Assembly: GCF_900128885.1 (NCBI RefSeq)
Contig: NZ_FQTU01000005.1
Coordinates: forward strand, 65,316 to 129,315
DNA: 64,000 nucleotides
Direction: 5' to 3'
DNA from: Alkalibacter saccharofermentans DSM 14828
Lineage (GTDB): Bacteria > Bacillota > Clostridia > Eubacteriales > Alkalibacteraceae
Part shown: piece after piece, positions 1 through 9,616 of the stretch
Position numbering within the stretch: the stretch's first letter is position 1
Layout: each line of letters begins with the position of its first letter
Notes under the pieces: model-generated
The model's input: the letters and a program-made list of their open reading frames with translations, nothing else
What the model was told of the DNA's origin: nothing
The model's database searches: none
Program-made: the position numbers and the translations under genes

Positions 1-2925
1 AAAAGAATGGAGATTATCTTGGGTGACGGATTCTGTTTTTCCGTCTATTACCATAACTGGATACTCCTGATTCTGTATATTCAGAATCGTTGCCCTCTGT
101 CCTTGGGAGATCCCTTGGCTGACTGCTGCAAAAACCTGGGCTACAGTCAACCCGTTTTCCATGGCTTTTTCCTTGTCAACAGTCACTCTAAGTTCCACCC
201 CATTGTCCTCAAATCCGGTCACAACCTCTATCATTCCCTGGGTATCGCGAAGTATATCTGCAACATCCGTTGAAATATCTCTCAAGACATCGATGTCGTT
301 GCCCTTAATGACCACTTCCACTCCACTTCCTGCTATCGCCCCGAGATTCATGTTTGAAGTTTCGACTATTATTTCTGCGTCCAGATCCTCGGTCGCATCT
401 TGTATCTCCCTTGCAATCCTCTGATTTGAAACAGATTTATTTTCATCCAGCAGTATATATAGAGAAACGTTTCCTCCTCCACTGCCGCCGAAGCCCATCA
501 TCCCACCGCCACCTCCGGCAAAGGCTCCGATAGTCTCGATTCCTTCGATATCCATGATTCTTCCTACGACTTCATCTGATATCTGAGCTCTCTCTTCAAA
601 GGTTGAATCCCTATCCATATTTATGCTTACAGACATCTCAGCGCCATCCATTTCAGGAATGAATGAAGTCCCCATATAGGCAGCTCCAAATCCGCTGGCT
701 CCTAACATCACCACTACAAACGCGATGACTGCAATCTTCCATTTGAGAGCCATCCGTAAAAGCATTTCGTATTTATCGACCATCTTGTCAAATATCATGT
801 GATTCTTGCTGTCTAATTTTTTAAAAATCCCTGAGGATATCACAGGAACCAGCGTCAGAGCTATTATCAGGCTTGCAATCAGTGAATATGCTATTGTAAG
901 TCCCATATCGGTAAATATCTGCCTTGATATGCCCTGGGTAAAGACCACCGGTAAAAACACTGCCGTGGTCGTCAGTGTCGATGCAGTCAATGCTCCCGTT
1001 ACCTGCTTAGCCCCTTCGATTGACGCTTTAAATGATGTCATCCCGGAGCTTTTCAGCCGGTATATGTTTTCGATAACGACTACCGAGTTATCCACGAGCA
1101 TCCCGACTCCCAAAGCCAATCCTCCGAGAGAAATGATATTAATCGTTACTCCGGTAAAGTACATCATGGTTATGGCGAATACAAGGCTTATAGGTATGGA
1201 CAAGGCTATGATAATTGTAGGCCTTAAATCCCTTAGGAATATAAGTAGTATCAGTATTGCCAGTATTCCCCCATAGGCGAGATTCCTCAGTACAGAGTCT
1301 ATTACTATGTCTATATATACCCCTTGATCCATTAAAGGAGTTATAGTAAGACCTTCGTGATTTGCTTCAACTGTTTCTATTCTGTCTCTTATAGATGATG
1401 CGACTTCAGCAGTCGAATAGTTGCTTTGCTTTTGAAAAGTCAAAATCACAGCATCCTGTCCGTTTACTTTGGCATAAATTTCGCTAGAATTGTCGGTATC
1501 AGCGACTTGAGCAACATCTTTTAAATATATTTTGCCTACTTCATCATTTTGAGTATCAAACAAGAGGAGGTTTTCCATTTCTTCTGTGTCTGAAATCCTG
1601 TCCCCTACCTTGACTAGAACCTCTCCCTGCAAATATCCTGCAGGCATGGAAAAGTTTTGGGCTGCCAATATGCCTGTTATCATATCCGGAGTTATCACTC
1701 CCTCTAGGTTCGCCTCTCTAAACGCCCTGTCTTTGGACTCTTCCATTTCGATCAGGCCGCTTTCCACCTGGGCCAAGCTTTCCATCAATTGGTCTCTTGC
1801 CCTGCTTATTTCAATGTTCAAGGTAATCTGCCCTTGATCCAATGCACTTTCATTTGTCAATAATTCCTGTTTTCCGGATCTCAGCGCTTCCTTCTGGCTT
1901 CTTATCTCTCCAAGTCCCCCATTAAGCTCAGCAATGATGCTCTCCATAGAAGCCTTCCTTGTGAGCGTTTCTTCAAGCCCTGACTTTAAAAGTGCCAGCG
2001 ATGCCAACTGATCATCGTCGAGATCTTCCTCTAGGCTTTCAAGTTCACTGATTTGTGTATTAAGCTCCCTTTCAGCAATTGCTAAAGCCTCCAGAGCAAT
2101 ATTGGTCTGTGAAATCTGGCTTAAGAGCTGATTCTCAGCACTTCTCAGCGCCTCCTCTCCCGCTTCTATTTCAAGCTTTGCATCATTTAATGCACTTTTG
2201 CCCTGAACTAATTGATCTGCCTGTTTCTTGAATTCTGCATCCAGCTGCCGGATGCCTTTTTCTATTTCTGCTTTTGCTTTTAATAATTCATCTTCCGCTT
2301 TCGACAATTCGCTGTCGATATTATTGAGGATTTTTTTGTTGATTTCCTCTAACTTCCCTGGCAAAAGCGTGACTTCGATGGTTTCTTCTACCATACCTGT
2401 TCCCTCAACAGAGGCTACCCCTTCCACGCTTTCAAGCTCTGGTATGATAGTATCTCTGGCAAACAGAGACACTTGCGAAATATCCATATCTTTAGAATCA
2501 ACCGCCGCTATCATGATTGGCAACATGTCCGGATTCATTTTTATTACAGTGGGTGTTCCTACCCCGTCGCTCCAGTTCGGCTTGATTATATCGAGATTTC
2601 CATTTACCTCTATCATTGCCGAATCCATGTTCACTGTGTTATTGAACTCCATTATTACCATGGAGGAGCTTTCCCGGGAAACGGAGCTAACGTTTTTAAT
2701 ATTGGATGTGGTAGCGAGAATCTGCTCCAAAGGTCTAGTTACTATAGTCTCCACTTCTTCCGGGCTTGCGCCGGGATAAGGCGTGACAACCACGATGTAA
2801 GGCAGCTCCAAGCTAGGCAAAAGGTCCGTTTGAAGATTCATGAATGATATAGTTCCCAGTATTAATATAAGTACGACTGCGACGAATACCGTATATGGTT
2901 TTTTGACGCTGAATTTCGATAACAT
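1..2925 (-). CDS. RND-family efflux transporter permease (HAE1/AcrB type), 3' end outside window
   Basis: Proton-driven inner-membrane exporter of the RND superfamily; 975 codons are visible and the C-terminal part lies beyond base 1. The start is ATG at 2925 behind a GGGAGG ribosome site. The N-terminus (MLSKFSVKKPYTVFVAVVLI) is the usual first membrane segment. A TM4-type motif, GLALGVGMLVDNSVVVIEN, carries the proton-relay Asp. The frame ends in the second periplasmic region. Roughly residues 185-395 are an Asp/Glu/Lys/Gln/Leu-rich heptad stretch absent from AcrB, so the full protein should be near 1200 residues rather than about 1040. No membrane fusion protein gene is visible beside it. 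Substrate unknown. Confidence 0.9.
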   Translation of the reverse strand, partial: MLSKFSVKKPYTVFVAVVLILILGTISFMNLQTDLLPSLELPYIVVVTPYPGASPEEVETIVTRPLEQILATTSNIKNVSSVSRESSSMVIMEFNNTVNMDSAMIEVNGNLDIIKPNWSDGVGTPTVIKMNPDMLPIMIAAVDSKDMDISQVSLFARDTIIPELESVEGVASVEGTGMVEETIEVTLLPGKLEEINKKILNNIDSELSKAEDELLKAKAEIEKGIRQLDAEFKKQADQLVQGKSALNDAKLEIEAGEEALRSAENQLLSQISQTNIALEALAIAERELNTQISELESLEEDLDDDQLASLALLKSGLEETLTRKASMESIIAELNGGLGEIRSQKEALRSGKQELLTNESALDQGQITLNIEISRARDQLMESLAQVESGLIEMEESKDRAFREANLEGVITPDMITGILAAQNFSMPAGYLQGEVLVKVGDRISDTEEMENLLLFDTQNDEVGKIYLKDVAQVADTDNSSEIYAKVNGQDAVILTFQKQSNYSTAEVASSIRDRIETVEANHEGLTITPLMDQGVYIDIVIDSVLRNLAYGGILAILILLIFLRDLRPTIIIALSIPISLVFAITMMYFTGVTINIISLGGLALGVGMLVDNSVVVIENIYRLKSSGMTSFKASIEGAKQVTGALTASTLTTTAVFLPVVFTQGISRQIFTDMGLTIAYSLIASLIIALTLVPVISSGIFKKLDSKNHMIFDKMVDKYEMLLRMALKWKIAVIAFVVVMLGASGFGAAYMGTSFIPEMDGAEMSVSINMDRDSTFEERAQISDEVVGRIMDIEGIETIGAFAGGGGGMMGFGGSGGGNVSLYILLDENKSVSNQRIAREIQDATEDLDAEIIVETSNMNLGAIAGSGVEVVIKGNDIDVLRDISTDVADILRDTQGMIEVVTGFEDNGVELRVTVDKEKAMENGLTVAQVFAAVSQGISQGQRATILNIQNQEYPVMVIDGKTESVTQDNLHSF

Positions 2926-2945
2926 GTTCGTCCTCCCATCTTCCC

Positions 2946-2961
2946 GACCGACTGGTCGGTC
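2946..2961. promoter_or_regulatory. TetR-type operator upstream of the RND exporter
   Basis: Inverted repeat GACCGAC-TG-GTCGGTC with perfect 7-bp arms, 21 bp upstream of the exporter ATG. This is the classical GACCGACYRGTCGGTC style of TetR-family operator. No tetR gene is in the window, so the repressor must lie elsewhere, possibly beyond base 1. Confidence 0.75.
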
Positions 2962-3053
2962 AATCTCAATTTTAATTTAAATGCGCATAGGTGTCAATTG
3001 AATATGCTCTCTTTAAGGAATAATTAAGGGACTTATTTTGGTTTGAAGATAGA

Positions 3054-3096
3054 AAATAAAAAAGACCTGCATGAAATATTATATCACTGCAGATCT
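3054..3096 (-). terminator. Rho-independent terminator of the tRNA-fMet gene
   Basis: On the minus strand AGATCTGCA and TGCAGGTCT form a 9-bp stem with one wobble pair, followed directly by a T-rich run. It starts 14 nt after the tRNA CCA end. Confidence 0.75.
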
Positions 3097-3109
3097 CTAT
3101 ATGCGTTTA

Positions 3110-3185
3110 TGGTTGCGGGGACAGGATTCGAACCTGCGACCTCCGGGTTATGAGCCCGACGAGCTGCCAGCTGCTCCACCCCGCG
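3110..3185 (-). tRNA. initiator tRNA-fMet (CAT)
   Basis: A 76-nt cloverleaf with encoded CCA. The anticodon loop is CTCATAA on a stem with three consecutive G-C pairs (GGG/CCC), and the first base C faces A72 unpaired. Both are the hallmarks of bacterial initiator tRNA, so it is not the elongator tRNA-Met. Confidence 0.95.
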
Positions 3186-3252
3186 TCAACAAAACTTATT
3201 ATACCATATCCAGATTGAGTTTACAAGTTTTTTTGCTTTATCCCTATTTTGA

Positions 3253-4413
3253 CTATATGTAGTGCTTTTCCTTACGGACATTTATCAGGAATTTGTAGTC
3301 ATACTTTTCCTTTAGACTTTGGACCATTTTTGCCCTTACCTCATCAATATCTCCATGAAAATCTTCCGGCAGGAACAGGTCGAATATGACCACCTTTTCT
3401 TTTGTCAGTATCCTAAAGTCGTGTATGCCCTTGATCTGGGCTTCATCTCCCAAGTAATCTTCCAAATCATCCTTTATCTGCGAGCTTGTCTCGCATTCAT
3501 CTTCAACAGGGTCAATATGTATTACCAAGGAGATGCCCATATCCTCGTATATATCCCTCTCGATTCTGTCTACGATTTCGTGGGCTACCACCAAGCTAAA
3601 GTCGGCTGAAATCTCCACGTGGGCGCTGGCCATTTTTGATACTGGACCATAATCATGGACTATAACATCATGAAGGCTTATGACGCCGTCAAAGTTTTCA
3701 ATGTAGTCATGTATATCTTCTATCAACTGCCCGTCGGGCTGAACTCCAATCAGCGTATCCATTGCTTCCCTGACAAACTGAATGCCGTTGTAGATTATAA
3801 AGCCCGCAACGAGCAAACCTATAAAACCATCGATGTTAAGGCCGCTAGCCCAAGTTATCAAAAACGAGAGTAAGACAGTGGAGGTAGCCAGAACATCATT
3901 TCTGCTGTCAATCGATGCAGCCTCCAAAGCCTGGGAATTAATTTTTTTAGACATGCGCATGTAAAAACCGGCCAGCCACACCTTGACTCCAATAGTCAGC
4001 AGTATGACTATCCCAGATATCAGATTAACATTCACGTCAATAGGATTTACGATTCTCTCAAATGAAGTCTTAAGAAGTTCGTAACCCAATAAAAGTATGA
4101 CGAAGGACACTGCAAATGCAGAGATGTATTCAGTCCTCCCGTGACCAAAGGGATGCTCCTTGTCCGCAGGCTTAACTGACATCTTAAAACCCACCAGTGT
4201 GACGACATTAGTTCCCACATCGGATAGGTTGTTGATGCTGTCCGCAATCAATGAGATGCTTCCTGAGATCAGTCCCAATGCAAGCTTGATGGCAAAAAGC
4301 ACTATGTTGCTGATTATCCCTGTCAAGCTGCTCATTCGACCGTAGCTTTCCCTTACTTTTGCTTCTTCCTGATCTTTGTTTACAAATCTATTTATTAATA
4401 ATCTTTCTATCAA
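3253..4413 (-). CDS. cation diffusion facilitator family transporter
   Basis: Divalent metal/proton antiporter of the inner membrane, 386 residues. The CDF signature DSINNLSDV is at about residue 60, the cytosolic HPFGHGR motif follows, and a second metal-site helix reads AASIDSRNDV. Five to six membrane segments are followed by a cytosolic ferredoxin-like domain of about 180 residues, longer than in FieF. The start is TTG at 4413 behind AGGTGAG, with no better ATG nearby. It lies 45 nt after the DUF362 gene on the same strand, a probable loose operon. The metal (Zn, Fe, Mn) cannot be read from sequence. Confidence 0.9.
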   Translation of the reverse strand: MIERLLINRFVNKDQEEAKVRESYGRMSSLTGIISNIVLFAIKLALGLISGSISLIADSINNLSDVGTNVVTLVGFKMSVKPADKEHPFGHGRTEYISAFAVSFVILLLGYELLKTSFERIVNPIDVNVNLISGIVILLTIGVKVWLAGFYMRMSKKINSQALEAASIDSRNDVLATSTVLLSFLITWASGLNIDGFIGLLVAGFIIYNGIQFVREAMDTLIGVQPDGQLIEDIHDYIENFDGVISLHDVIVHDYGPVSKMASAHVEISADFSLVVAHEIVDRIERDIYEDMGISLVIHIDPVEDECETSSQIKDDLEDYLGDEAQIKGIHDFRILTKEKVVIFDLFLPEDFHGDIDEVRAKMVQSLKEKYDYKFLINVRKEKHYI

Positions 4414-4458
4414 ATAAACTCACCTGTCAATCTTTTATAATGCCTGCCCAAATTTCGA

Positions 4459-5574
4459 TCACACCTCTATCAGTTCATAATCTGTATTGCCAAGGCCAAT
4501 TTCTTTTCCGTATTCAAATTGGATATTTATGTCTATATTTCTGTCTTGAATTCCTGCAAATTTATTTTTGCCCTTTTCGTGATTGGTTGTCAAAAGAGTG
4601 TTTTTATTGCCAATCTGCTGATTTATAAGGTCACATGAAGCCTTGTCTATAGCAACAGGATCTCTAGAGACCAAAATTCCCACATCCGGAACGATGGGAG
4701 CTTCGCTCCAAGCCTTGCAATCGCAATTTGGAGTTACATTTATGACAAAGTTTATAAATATCACCTTGTCGTTTTTCATTTTATCTGCTACGGCTCCGTA
4801 GGCATACTCAACCATACGCTCCTGAAAGCTGCTCTCATCAGTGCTCCATTGTGGCTTTATGGCATTTACCGGACACATGGCTATGCATTCTCCGCAGCCG
4901 ATACATTTAATGTAGTCGATCTTTGCCTGTTTTTCCTCCACTGTTATAGCAGTTACGGGACACCATTTAATACATCTTTTGCAACCTATGCAATAGCTTT
5001 CAATCACAGGTTTTGTGGTTGAATGCTGCTGCTGTTTTCCTGCTGCTGACGCGCATCCCATAGCTATGTTTTTAACAGCTCCCCCAAAACCGGCTAGGTC
5101 ATGTCCTTTCACATGGGAAAGGACTACCATTGAATCCGACTGACTTATTTCTCCGGCTATAAGAACATCTTCGAAATGCTTCTTGCTAATCCTTACTCTA
5201 ATTGTATTTTTGCCTCTAAGTCCATCGGCAATTATCAGGGGGGCATCTACTACTGCATATGCAAAGCCGTTTTTTATTGCCGAGTTTAAATGATTCACGC
5301 TGTTATCCCTGCCTCCAAAGTATAAAGTGTTGGAGTCAGTCAAAAAAGGACTGGCCTTTCTTTCTTTTACTTTGTCTACTATCTTTCGAACAAATGTCGG
5401 GTGCAGGTACGCCGTATTTCCCGGTTCTCCGAAATGAAGCTTGATAGCTGTCAGATCTCCATCGGTTAAAATAGAACCTGCATCGGATGCATCGAATATC
5501 TTCTCGATTTTTTTCACAAAATTATTCCCTTTACCCATATTGGACAATCCCGTAAAATAAACTTTGCTTTTCAT
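4459..5574 (-). CDS. DUF362 domain protein with two 4Fe-4S clusters
   Basis: 371 residues. An N-terminal DUF362 domain is followed by a bacterial-type ferredoxin insert near residues 190-240 with CIGCKRCIKWCP and CIGCGECIAMCP. A C-terminal DUF362 continuation holds the conserved VGILVSRDPVAID segment. Such proteins are common in anaerobes and presumed to be redox proteins, but I know of no proven reaction. It starts with ATG at 5574, 28 nt after the PBP2 gene, and may be co-transcribed with the mre cluster. Confidence 0.85.
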   Translation of the reverse strand: MKSKVYFTGLSNMGKGNNFVKKIEKIFDASDAGSILTDGDLTAIKLHFGEPGNTAYLHPTFVRKIVDKVKERKASPFLTDSNTLYFGGRDNSVNHLNSAIKNGFAYAVVDAPLIIADGLRGKNTIRVRISKKHFEDVLIAGEISQSDSMVVLSHVKGHDLAGFGGAVKNIAMGCASAAGKQQQHSTTKPVIESYCIGCKRCIKWCPVTAITVEEKQAKIDYIKCIGCGECIAMCPVNAIKPQWSTDESSFQERMVEYAYGAVADKMKNDKVIFINFVINVTPNCDCKAWSEAPIVPDVGILVSRDPVAIDKASCDLINQQIGNKNTLLTTNHEKGKNKFAGIQDRNIDINIQFEYGKEIGLGNTDYELIEV

Positions 5575-5602
5575 CCTTGATACCCCCCGTATCTATTCAT
5601 TT

Positions 5603-8167
5603 TTATTCTTCCGGTTCTTCCGGTTCTTCCGGTTCTTCCGGTTCTTCCTGGTCTTCTCTTTCCGCTTCCTCAGCCTGCCTAAGTTCTTCTTCGATCCTCT
5701 CCTGATAAGTCATGTTGTCGTAGAAGTACGCATCAATTACTTTTCTTGCAACCGGAACAGAGTTTGAGCTTGTCTTGCCTTGAATGATCATGGAAACAAC
5801 CGCTATTTCTGGCTCGTCAAATGGAGCAAATGCCACGAACCATGCGGTGTTATCTACAGAGTCGGATCCATACTGTGCCGTACCGGTCTTTCCTCCAACT
5901 CCGATTCCTGTGTGGTCAAAACCCGAAAAGGCGGTTCTCCCCGTGCTGTACAAAGACACCATCCTCATGCCTTCCTTTACTATATCAACATTTTTTTCGG
6001 ACATCTCGACTTTGCCTAGTATATTTGGCTTGTGCTGATACACTGTCCTTCCTGCGTAATCTTCAACCCTGTCCACCAAGTAGGCTTCCATTCGGTTGCC
6101 TCCGTTTACCATGGTGGATATAAAGCTGGCAAGCTGAATCGGCGTAAAGGAGTTGCCACCCTGGCCTATGGAAGCATTGATCGTATCAGATGCTACCCAT
6201 CTTCCTGCAAGAAGATATTCAGTCAACCTGTGTATGTATCTGGTCTCTTTTATATTGTATTTTCCTAATACTTCAGATGCTTTTCTGTACACATCTCCGT
6301 ATGTTCTGTAAGTTTCCTGGTCCACCTCTTGAAACAGCTCTCTAGCTATGGCATATGACTTATAGACCAACTGATCGTTGCCTTCGTTGTTTACAATGGT
6401 CTCAGTCCCTTCTATACCCACAGTTCTTCGGATATAATCTGATGCCGAATAGGTCCATATCTGCAGCTTGTCATTCTTAGTTGCCAAATAACCTGCTGAT
6501 TCCGTTATTTCAAGACCTGTTCTTCTTCCAAGGCCAAAGGCTGCCGCGTATTCCTCTATGTTGTCGATGCCTAGCCTGTATCCTGTCTCGTAGAAATATA
6601 CGTTGCATGAATCCATAATTGCATCCTTGACATTTTCATTGCCGTGACGCCCCAGACAGCTAAACTGGGTAAATACAGGGTGTACTCCCCTGCAGTATAT
6701 GGTGCTTGTTTCGGTAATCACACCTTTTTCCAAACCTATTATTGCCATAAGGGGCTTAAAGGTAGACCCTGGCTGCAGCGCAGTCATAGTCGCGTTGTTG
6801 TACAACGGTTTTGGATAAAGGGGGTCGTCTACCACAACGTTGAGCCTTTGCCAGTCAGTGGTGCTTATTCCCGTGGAAAAAAGGTTCGGATCATAACCCG
6901 GGTTACTTGCCAATGCAAGTATTGCACCGGTGTTGACATCCATCACCACTACGGCTCCGGAGCTGGCATTTGGCGCCCTTTTGTTGCTCCTGATTTCCTC
7001 TATCTGGTCCGCCAGTGCTTCTTCAGCAACTCTTTGCAGGTCGTAGTCTATGGTCAGATGAACATCAGATCCCGGCACAGGATCTATCGCTTCCTCGGAA
7101 AAATCGTCCTGAGGCCTTCCTAGGTAATCCGTAACCGTAAGCTTCAGTCCGTCTTCTCCTTTTAAGTAGGATTCGAAGGCTGATTCTATACCCGAAATGC
7201 CCTTCATGTCGTTCATCTTATATCCGTTTTCTTCTACATCGGTTTCGTTGACCCTTCCGATATAGCCCAAAACATGGGAAGCCAAGGATTTATATGGATA
7301 TTCCCTGATAGGTCTGGCATTTACCGATACACCAGGGAGCAAGTGAATGTTTGAATCAATCTCTAAAACAGTTTTTAGCTTGACATCCTTTGCAATCACA
7401 ACAGGCTCCCAGGACCTAAATCCCTGGTTTTTGAGTATCTGCCTGAAAAGCATTATCTTTCTGGCATCTGCATCATTATATGTTTCGTCTATGTTAAAAT
7501 TGTCTCTCAACTTGTCAAATGATTCCTTGGCGGTAAACTCGTATTCTTCCTGCCTGAAGCCATATGATCTTTTCCACGCCTCTTCCTGGCTGGTGTATCT
7601 GAAAATAAGCTCTCCGTCTCTCATGGTTATCGGAAGGCTTTGTCCTAAGTGGACAGTTTCAATGGCCTGCATGGCAACCTGGTCATTTACCTCATCCTTG
7701 ACGTTATACCTGTCCCTAAGTACATCAAGGGTTTCTTGCGCACTGGATCCAACAGGTATGTCATTTGCCTCTTTCCACTCACGGGCATCTTTTTCGTAGG
7801 TGAAATAGAACTCTCCACCTTCCAAAATTATTGGAAAGTCGTCTGAGAACTGCTCGTCATTTTCATTTAAAATATTAAAAAGCGTCAAAAACACTTCATT
7901 TCTTTTTTCTTCATTCATATTTGCATATATCAAGTCGATGGAATATCCAATACGGTTTTTTGCTACATGGTAACCGTCCGCTGTATATATTCCACCTCTT
8001 GGCGCCGATTCTGTAATTTTCTGCAACATCTTGTTGTCTGCCATCCTTTGGTAATACTCTCCTTCAACTATCTGCAGCTGAGCGAGCCTGAATAAAAACA
8101 GCACCACCATGGCAAAAAGAAATACGTACAAAAAAGGCATTCTTAACTTTTTTTCATTTATAATCAT
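5603..8167 (-). CDS. mrdA: penicillin-binding protein 2 (elongasome transpeptidase)
   Basis: Class B PBP that cross-links peptidoglycan during side-wall growth with MreBCD. 854 residues: an N-terminal membrane anchor (FLYVFLFAMVVLFLFRLAQL), a PBP dimerisation domain, and a transpeptidase domain with active-site STFK near residue 467, SCN near 519 and KTGT near 760. It is longer than the typical 600-700 residues, with extra sequence in the dimerisation region and an acidic tail. The tail ends in four EEP repeats encoded by a tandem 9-bp DNA repeat. It is the last gene of the mreBCD-pbp2 cluster, 40 nt after mreD. The ATG start has AGGTGAT upstream. Confidence 0.92.
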   Translation of the reverse strand: MIINEKKLRMPFLYVFLFAMVVLFLFRLAQLQIVEGEYYQRMADNKMLQKITESAPRGGIYTADGYHVAKNRIGYSIDLIYANMNEEKRNEVFLTLFNILNENDEQFSDDFPIILEGGEFYFTYEKDAREWKEANDIPVGSSAQETLDVLRDRYNVKDEVNDQVAMQAIETVHLGQSLPITMRDGELIFRYTSQEEAWKRSYGFRQEEYEFTAKESFDKLRDNFNIDETYNDADARKIMLFRQILKNQGFRSWEPVVIAKDVKLKTVLEIDSNIHLLPGVSVNARPIREYPYKSLASHVLGYIGRVNETDVEENGYKMNDMKGISGIESAFESYLKGEDGLKLTVTDYLGRPQDDFSEEAIDPVPGSDVHLTIDYDLQRVAEEALADQIEEIRSNKRAPNASSGAVVVMDVNTGAILALASNPGYDPNLFSTGISTTDWQRLNVVVDDPLYPKPLYNNATMTALQPGSTFKPLMAIIGLEKGVITETSTIYCRGVHPVFTQFSCLGRHGNENVKDAIMDSCNVYFYETGYRLGIDNIEEYAAAFGLGRRTGLEITESAGYLATKNDKLQIWTYSASDYIRRTVGIEGTETIVNNEGNDQLVYKSYAIARELFQEVDQETYRTYGDVYRKASEVLGKYNIKETRYIHRLTEYLLAGRWVASDTINASIGQGGNSFTPIQLASFISTMVNGGNRMEAYLVDRVEDYAGRTVYQHKPNILGKVEMSEKNVDIVKEGMRMVSLYSTGRTAFSGFDHTGIGVGGKTGTAQYGSDSVDNTAWFVAFAPFDEPEIAVVSMIIQGKTSSNSVPVARKVIDAYFYDNMTYQERIEEELRQAEEAEREDQEEPEEPEEPEEPEE
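5606..5650. repeat. 9-bp tandem repeat in the PBP2 gene 3' end
   Basis: TTCTTCCGG is repeated four times exactly (5606-5641), then once as TTCTTCCTG. On the coding strand each unit is CCG-GAA-GAA. The unit is a multiple of three, so slippage would change the length of the Glu-Glu-Pro tail without shifting frame. Confidence 0.95.
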
Positions 8168-8207
8168 CTTATCACCTTTATAGAATATTCGCCCTTAAAA
8201 CAATCCC

Positions 8208-8702
8208 CTACATATTCAAAAGTATCCCCTTATGCCTAAGCATCCGCAACAGCGTATAAATCACTAAAAGCGCCGGCAGATTTATCACCCAGTATAATAT
8301 GCCAAAATTAGAAATATAGTCTCCCATGGGTATTGCCATCCTCAACAAATAATGGGTAAAGTAAACCAAGGCGTGCATCATTACGACTCCTATGGGAAAC
8401 AGGATTACCGGAGCGGCAAAGCTTTCCTTGAATATATTCTTGCCTATCCAACTTACTGTCACTATGGCCAAAGTATAAGAAAGGGCATATACGCCAAAGA
8501 CCCTCCCGAAAAGGATATCCCTTAAAACACCTATTATAAATCCATATTTCCAAGACGCTTCCTTTTCATAGAATACGCCAATTACCACCAGCGTTATCAG
8601 GACCAAATCCGGATAATGGCCGTTGATGCTCATAAACTGAAAAAAAGTCGCCTGTATAACCAGTTCAAAGAGCAATATGAAGATCAATCCTATAGCTTTC
8701 AA
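8208..8702 (-). CDS. mreD: rod shape-determining protein MreD
   Basis: 164-residue integral membrane protein with about five hydrophobic helices and the usual MreD spacing (short N-terminus, paired helices, LPALLVIYTLL near the end). It belongs to the elongasome with MreB, MreC and PBP2. The start is TTG at 8702 behind GGTGAT. The only nearby ATG runs into a stop after four codons, which supports the TTG. It begins 11 nt after the mreC stop. Confidence 0.88.
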   Translation of the reverse strand: MKAIGLIFILLFELVIQATFFQFMSINGHYPDLVLITLVVIGVFYEKEASWKYGFIIGVLRDILFGRVFGVYALSYTLAIVTVSWIGKNIFKESFAAPVILFPIGVVMMHALVYFTHYLLRMAIPMGDYISNFGILYWVINLPALLVIYTLLRMLRHKGILLNM

Positions 8703-8713
8703 ATTATCACCAT

Positions 8714-9520
8714 CTATTTTATAATCAAAACGTTGTTGATTTTTTCCAATTGCACTGCTGGCTCAATAATTACTTCTTTTTCAAGCCTTCCCTGCGGGGT
8801 CTGCACTTCAAGGACTTCTCCCACCACTATGTCTTTTTTAAAGTTTCCAGTTAGACCCGAGGTAGTAATTATGTCTCCCTCTTCAATTTCAGCCTCGGAA
8901 TCTACATATCCTCTCAACTTGTAGTTATCGTCACCTGTGATCCTAACGTAGTCCCTTGTTCTGACGCAAACGCCATTGAACATGCTGTTTCTGTCTATGA
9001 TGGACAGGACTTTCGAGGTTGATGCCGAGACTTCCACCACTCTGCCGACGAGGCCTTCCTTCAATATGACAGTCATGTTGTTTCCTACTCCGTCATCGCT
9101 TCCCCTGTTGATCACAAATACGCTGAATCCCAAATCCGGGTCTATTGCTACCACCGAAGCTGAAATATATTCGTATTGGGCATTTTCTTCCTTGAATTCT
9201 AAAAGACTTTTCAGTTCCCTGTTTTCCTGCACCACCTTTTCGTAGTCGGTGAGATTTCTTTTATATTCGCCCAACTGTTCTTCCAGCTCTTCATTTCTGC
9301 TTCTTAAGGTACTTAAATCTGAAATGAATTCGTAGAAGTTGTTTACATACTGGGAGGAGTAATAAAAAAATCTGCTCACCGAACCTACACCTGAGCTGAC
9401 AAGTCCTTCCGGTGCAGTAGTATGGGCCCTTCCCCCTGATGTCATACCGATGCCCAACACCAGCATTCCAATTACAAGGCCTATCAAAACGCCAAATCTG
9501 TGCTCACCAAACCATTTCAA
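8714..9520 (-). CDS. mreC: rod shape-determining protein MreC
   Basis: About 268 residues: one N-terminal membrane helix (FGVLIGLVIGMLVLGIGM), a periplasmic-side coiled coil at about residues 65-110 (ELEEQLGEYKRNLTDYEKVV) and the MreC beta domain. It bridges MreB/MreD and PBP2. Two in-frame TTG codons lie at 9526 and 9520. The second has better spacing from GGAGGG (about 9 nt against 3), so I choose 9520. Same operon as mreB and mreD. Confidence 0.9.
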   Translation of the reverse strand: MKWFGEHRFGVLIGLVIGMLVLGIGMTSGGRAHTTAPEGLVSSGVGSVSRFFYYSSQYVNNFYEFISDLSTLRSRNEELEEQLGEYKRNLTDYEKVVQENRELKSLLEFKEENAQYEYISASVVAIDPDLGFSVFVINRGSDDGVGNNMTVILKEGLVGRVVEVSASTSKVLSIIDRNSMFNGVCVRTRDYVRITGDDNYKLRGYVDSEAEIEEGDIITTSGLTGNFKKDIVVGEVLEVQTPQGRLEKEVIIEPAVQLEKINNVLIIK

Positions 9521-9616
9521 CGGCAAATCCCTCCAAAATTATTTTGCCTAAAGCCAACACAGAAAAGGAATCCGGAGATTCCCTATTATTTTTGTGCTGC
9601 TTAAGTTTAATTGCTA

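Noticed and set aside
806..1276. 156-codon plus-strand open frame at the left edge
   Set aside because: Antisense to the RND exporter, which has clear family motifs throughout.
3110..3185. Elongator tRNA-Met
   Set aside because: The C1-A72 mismatch and the GGG/CCC anticodon stem identify the initiator.
5606..5650. Short direct repeats as a CRISPR-like array
   Set aside because: 9-bp contiguous units without spacers, inside a coding frame.
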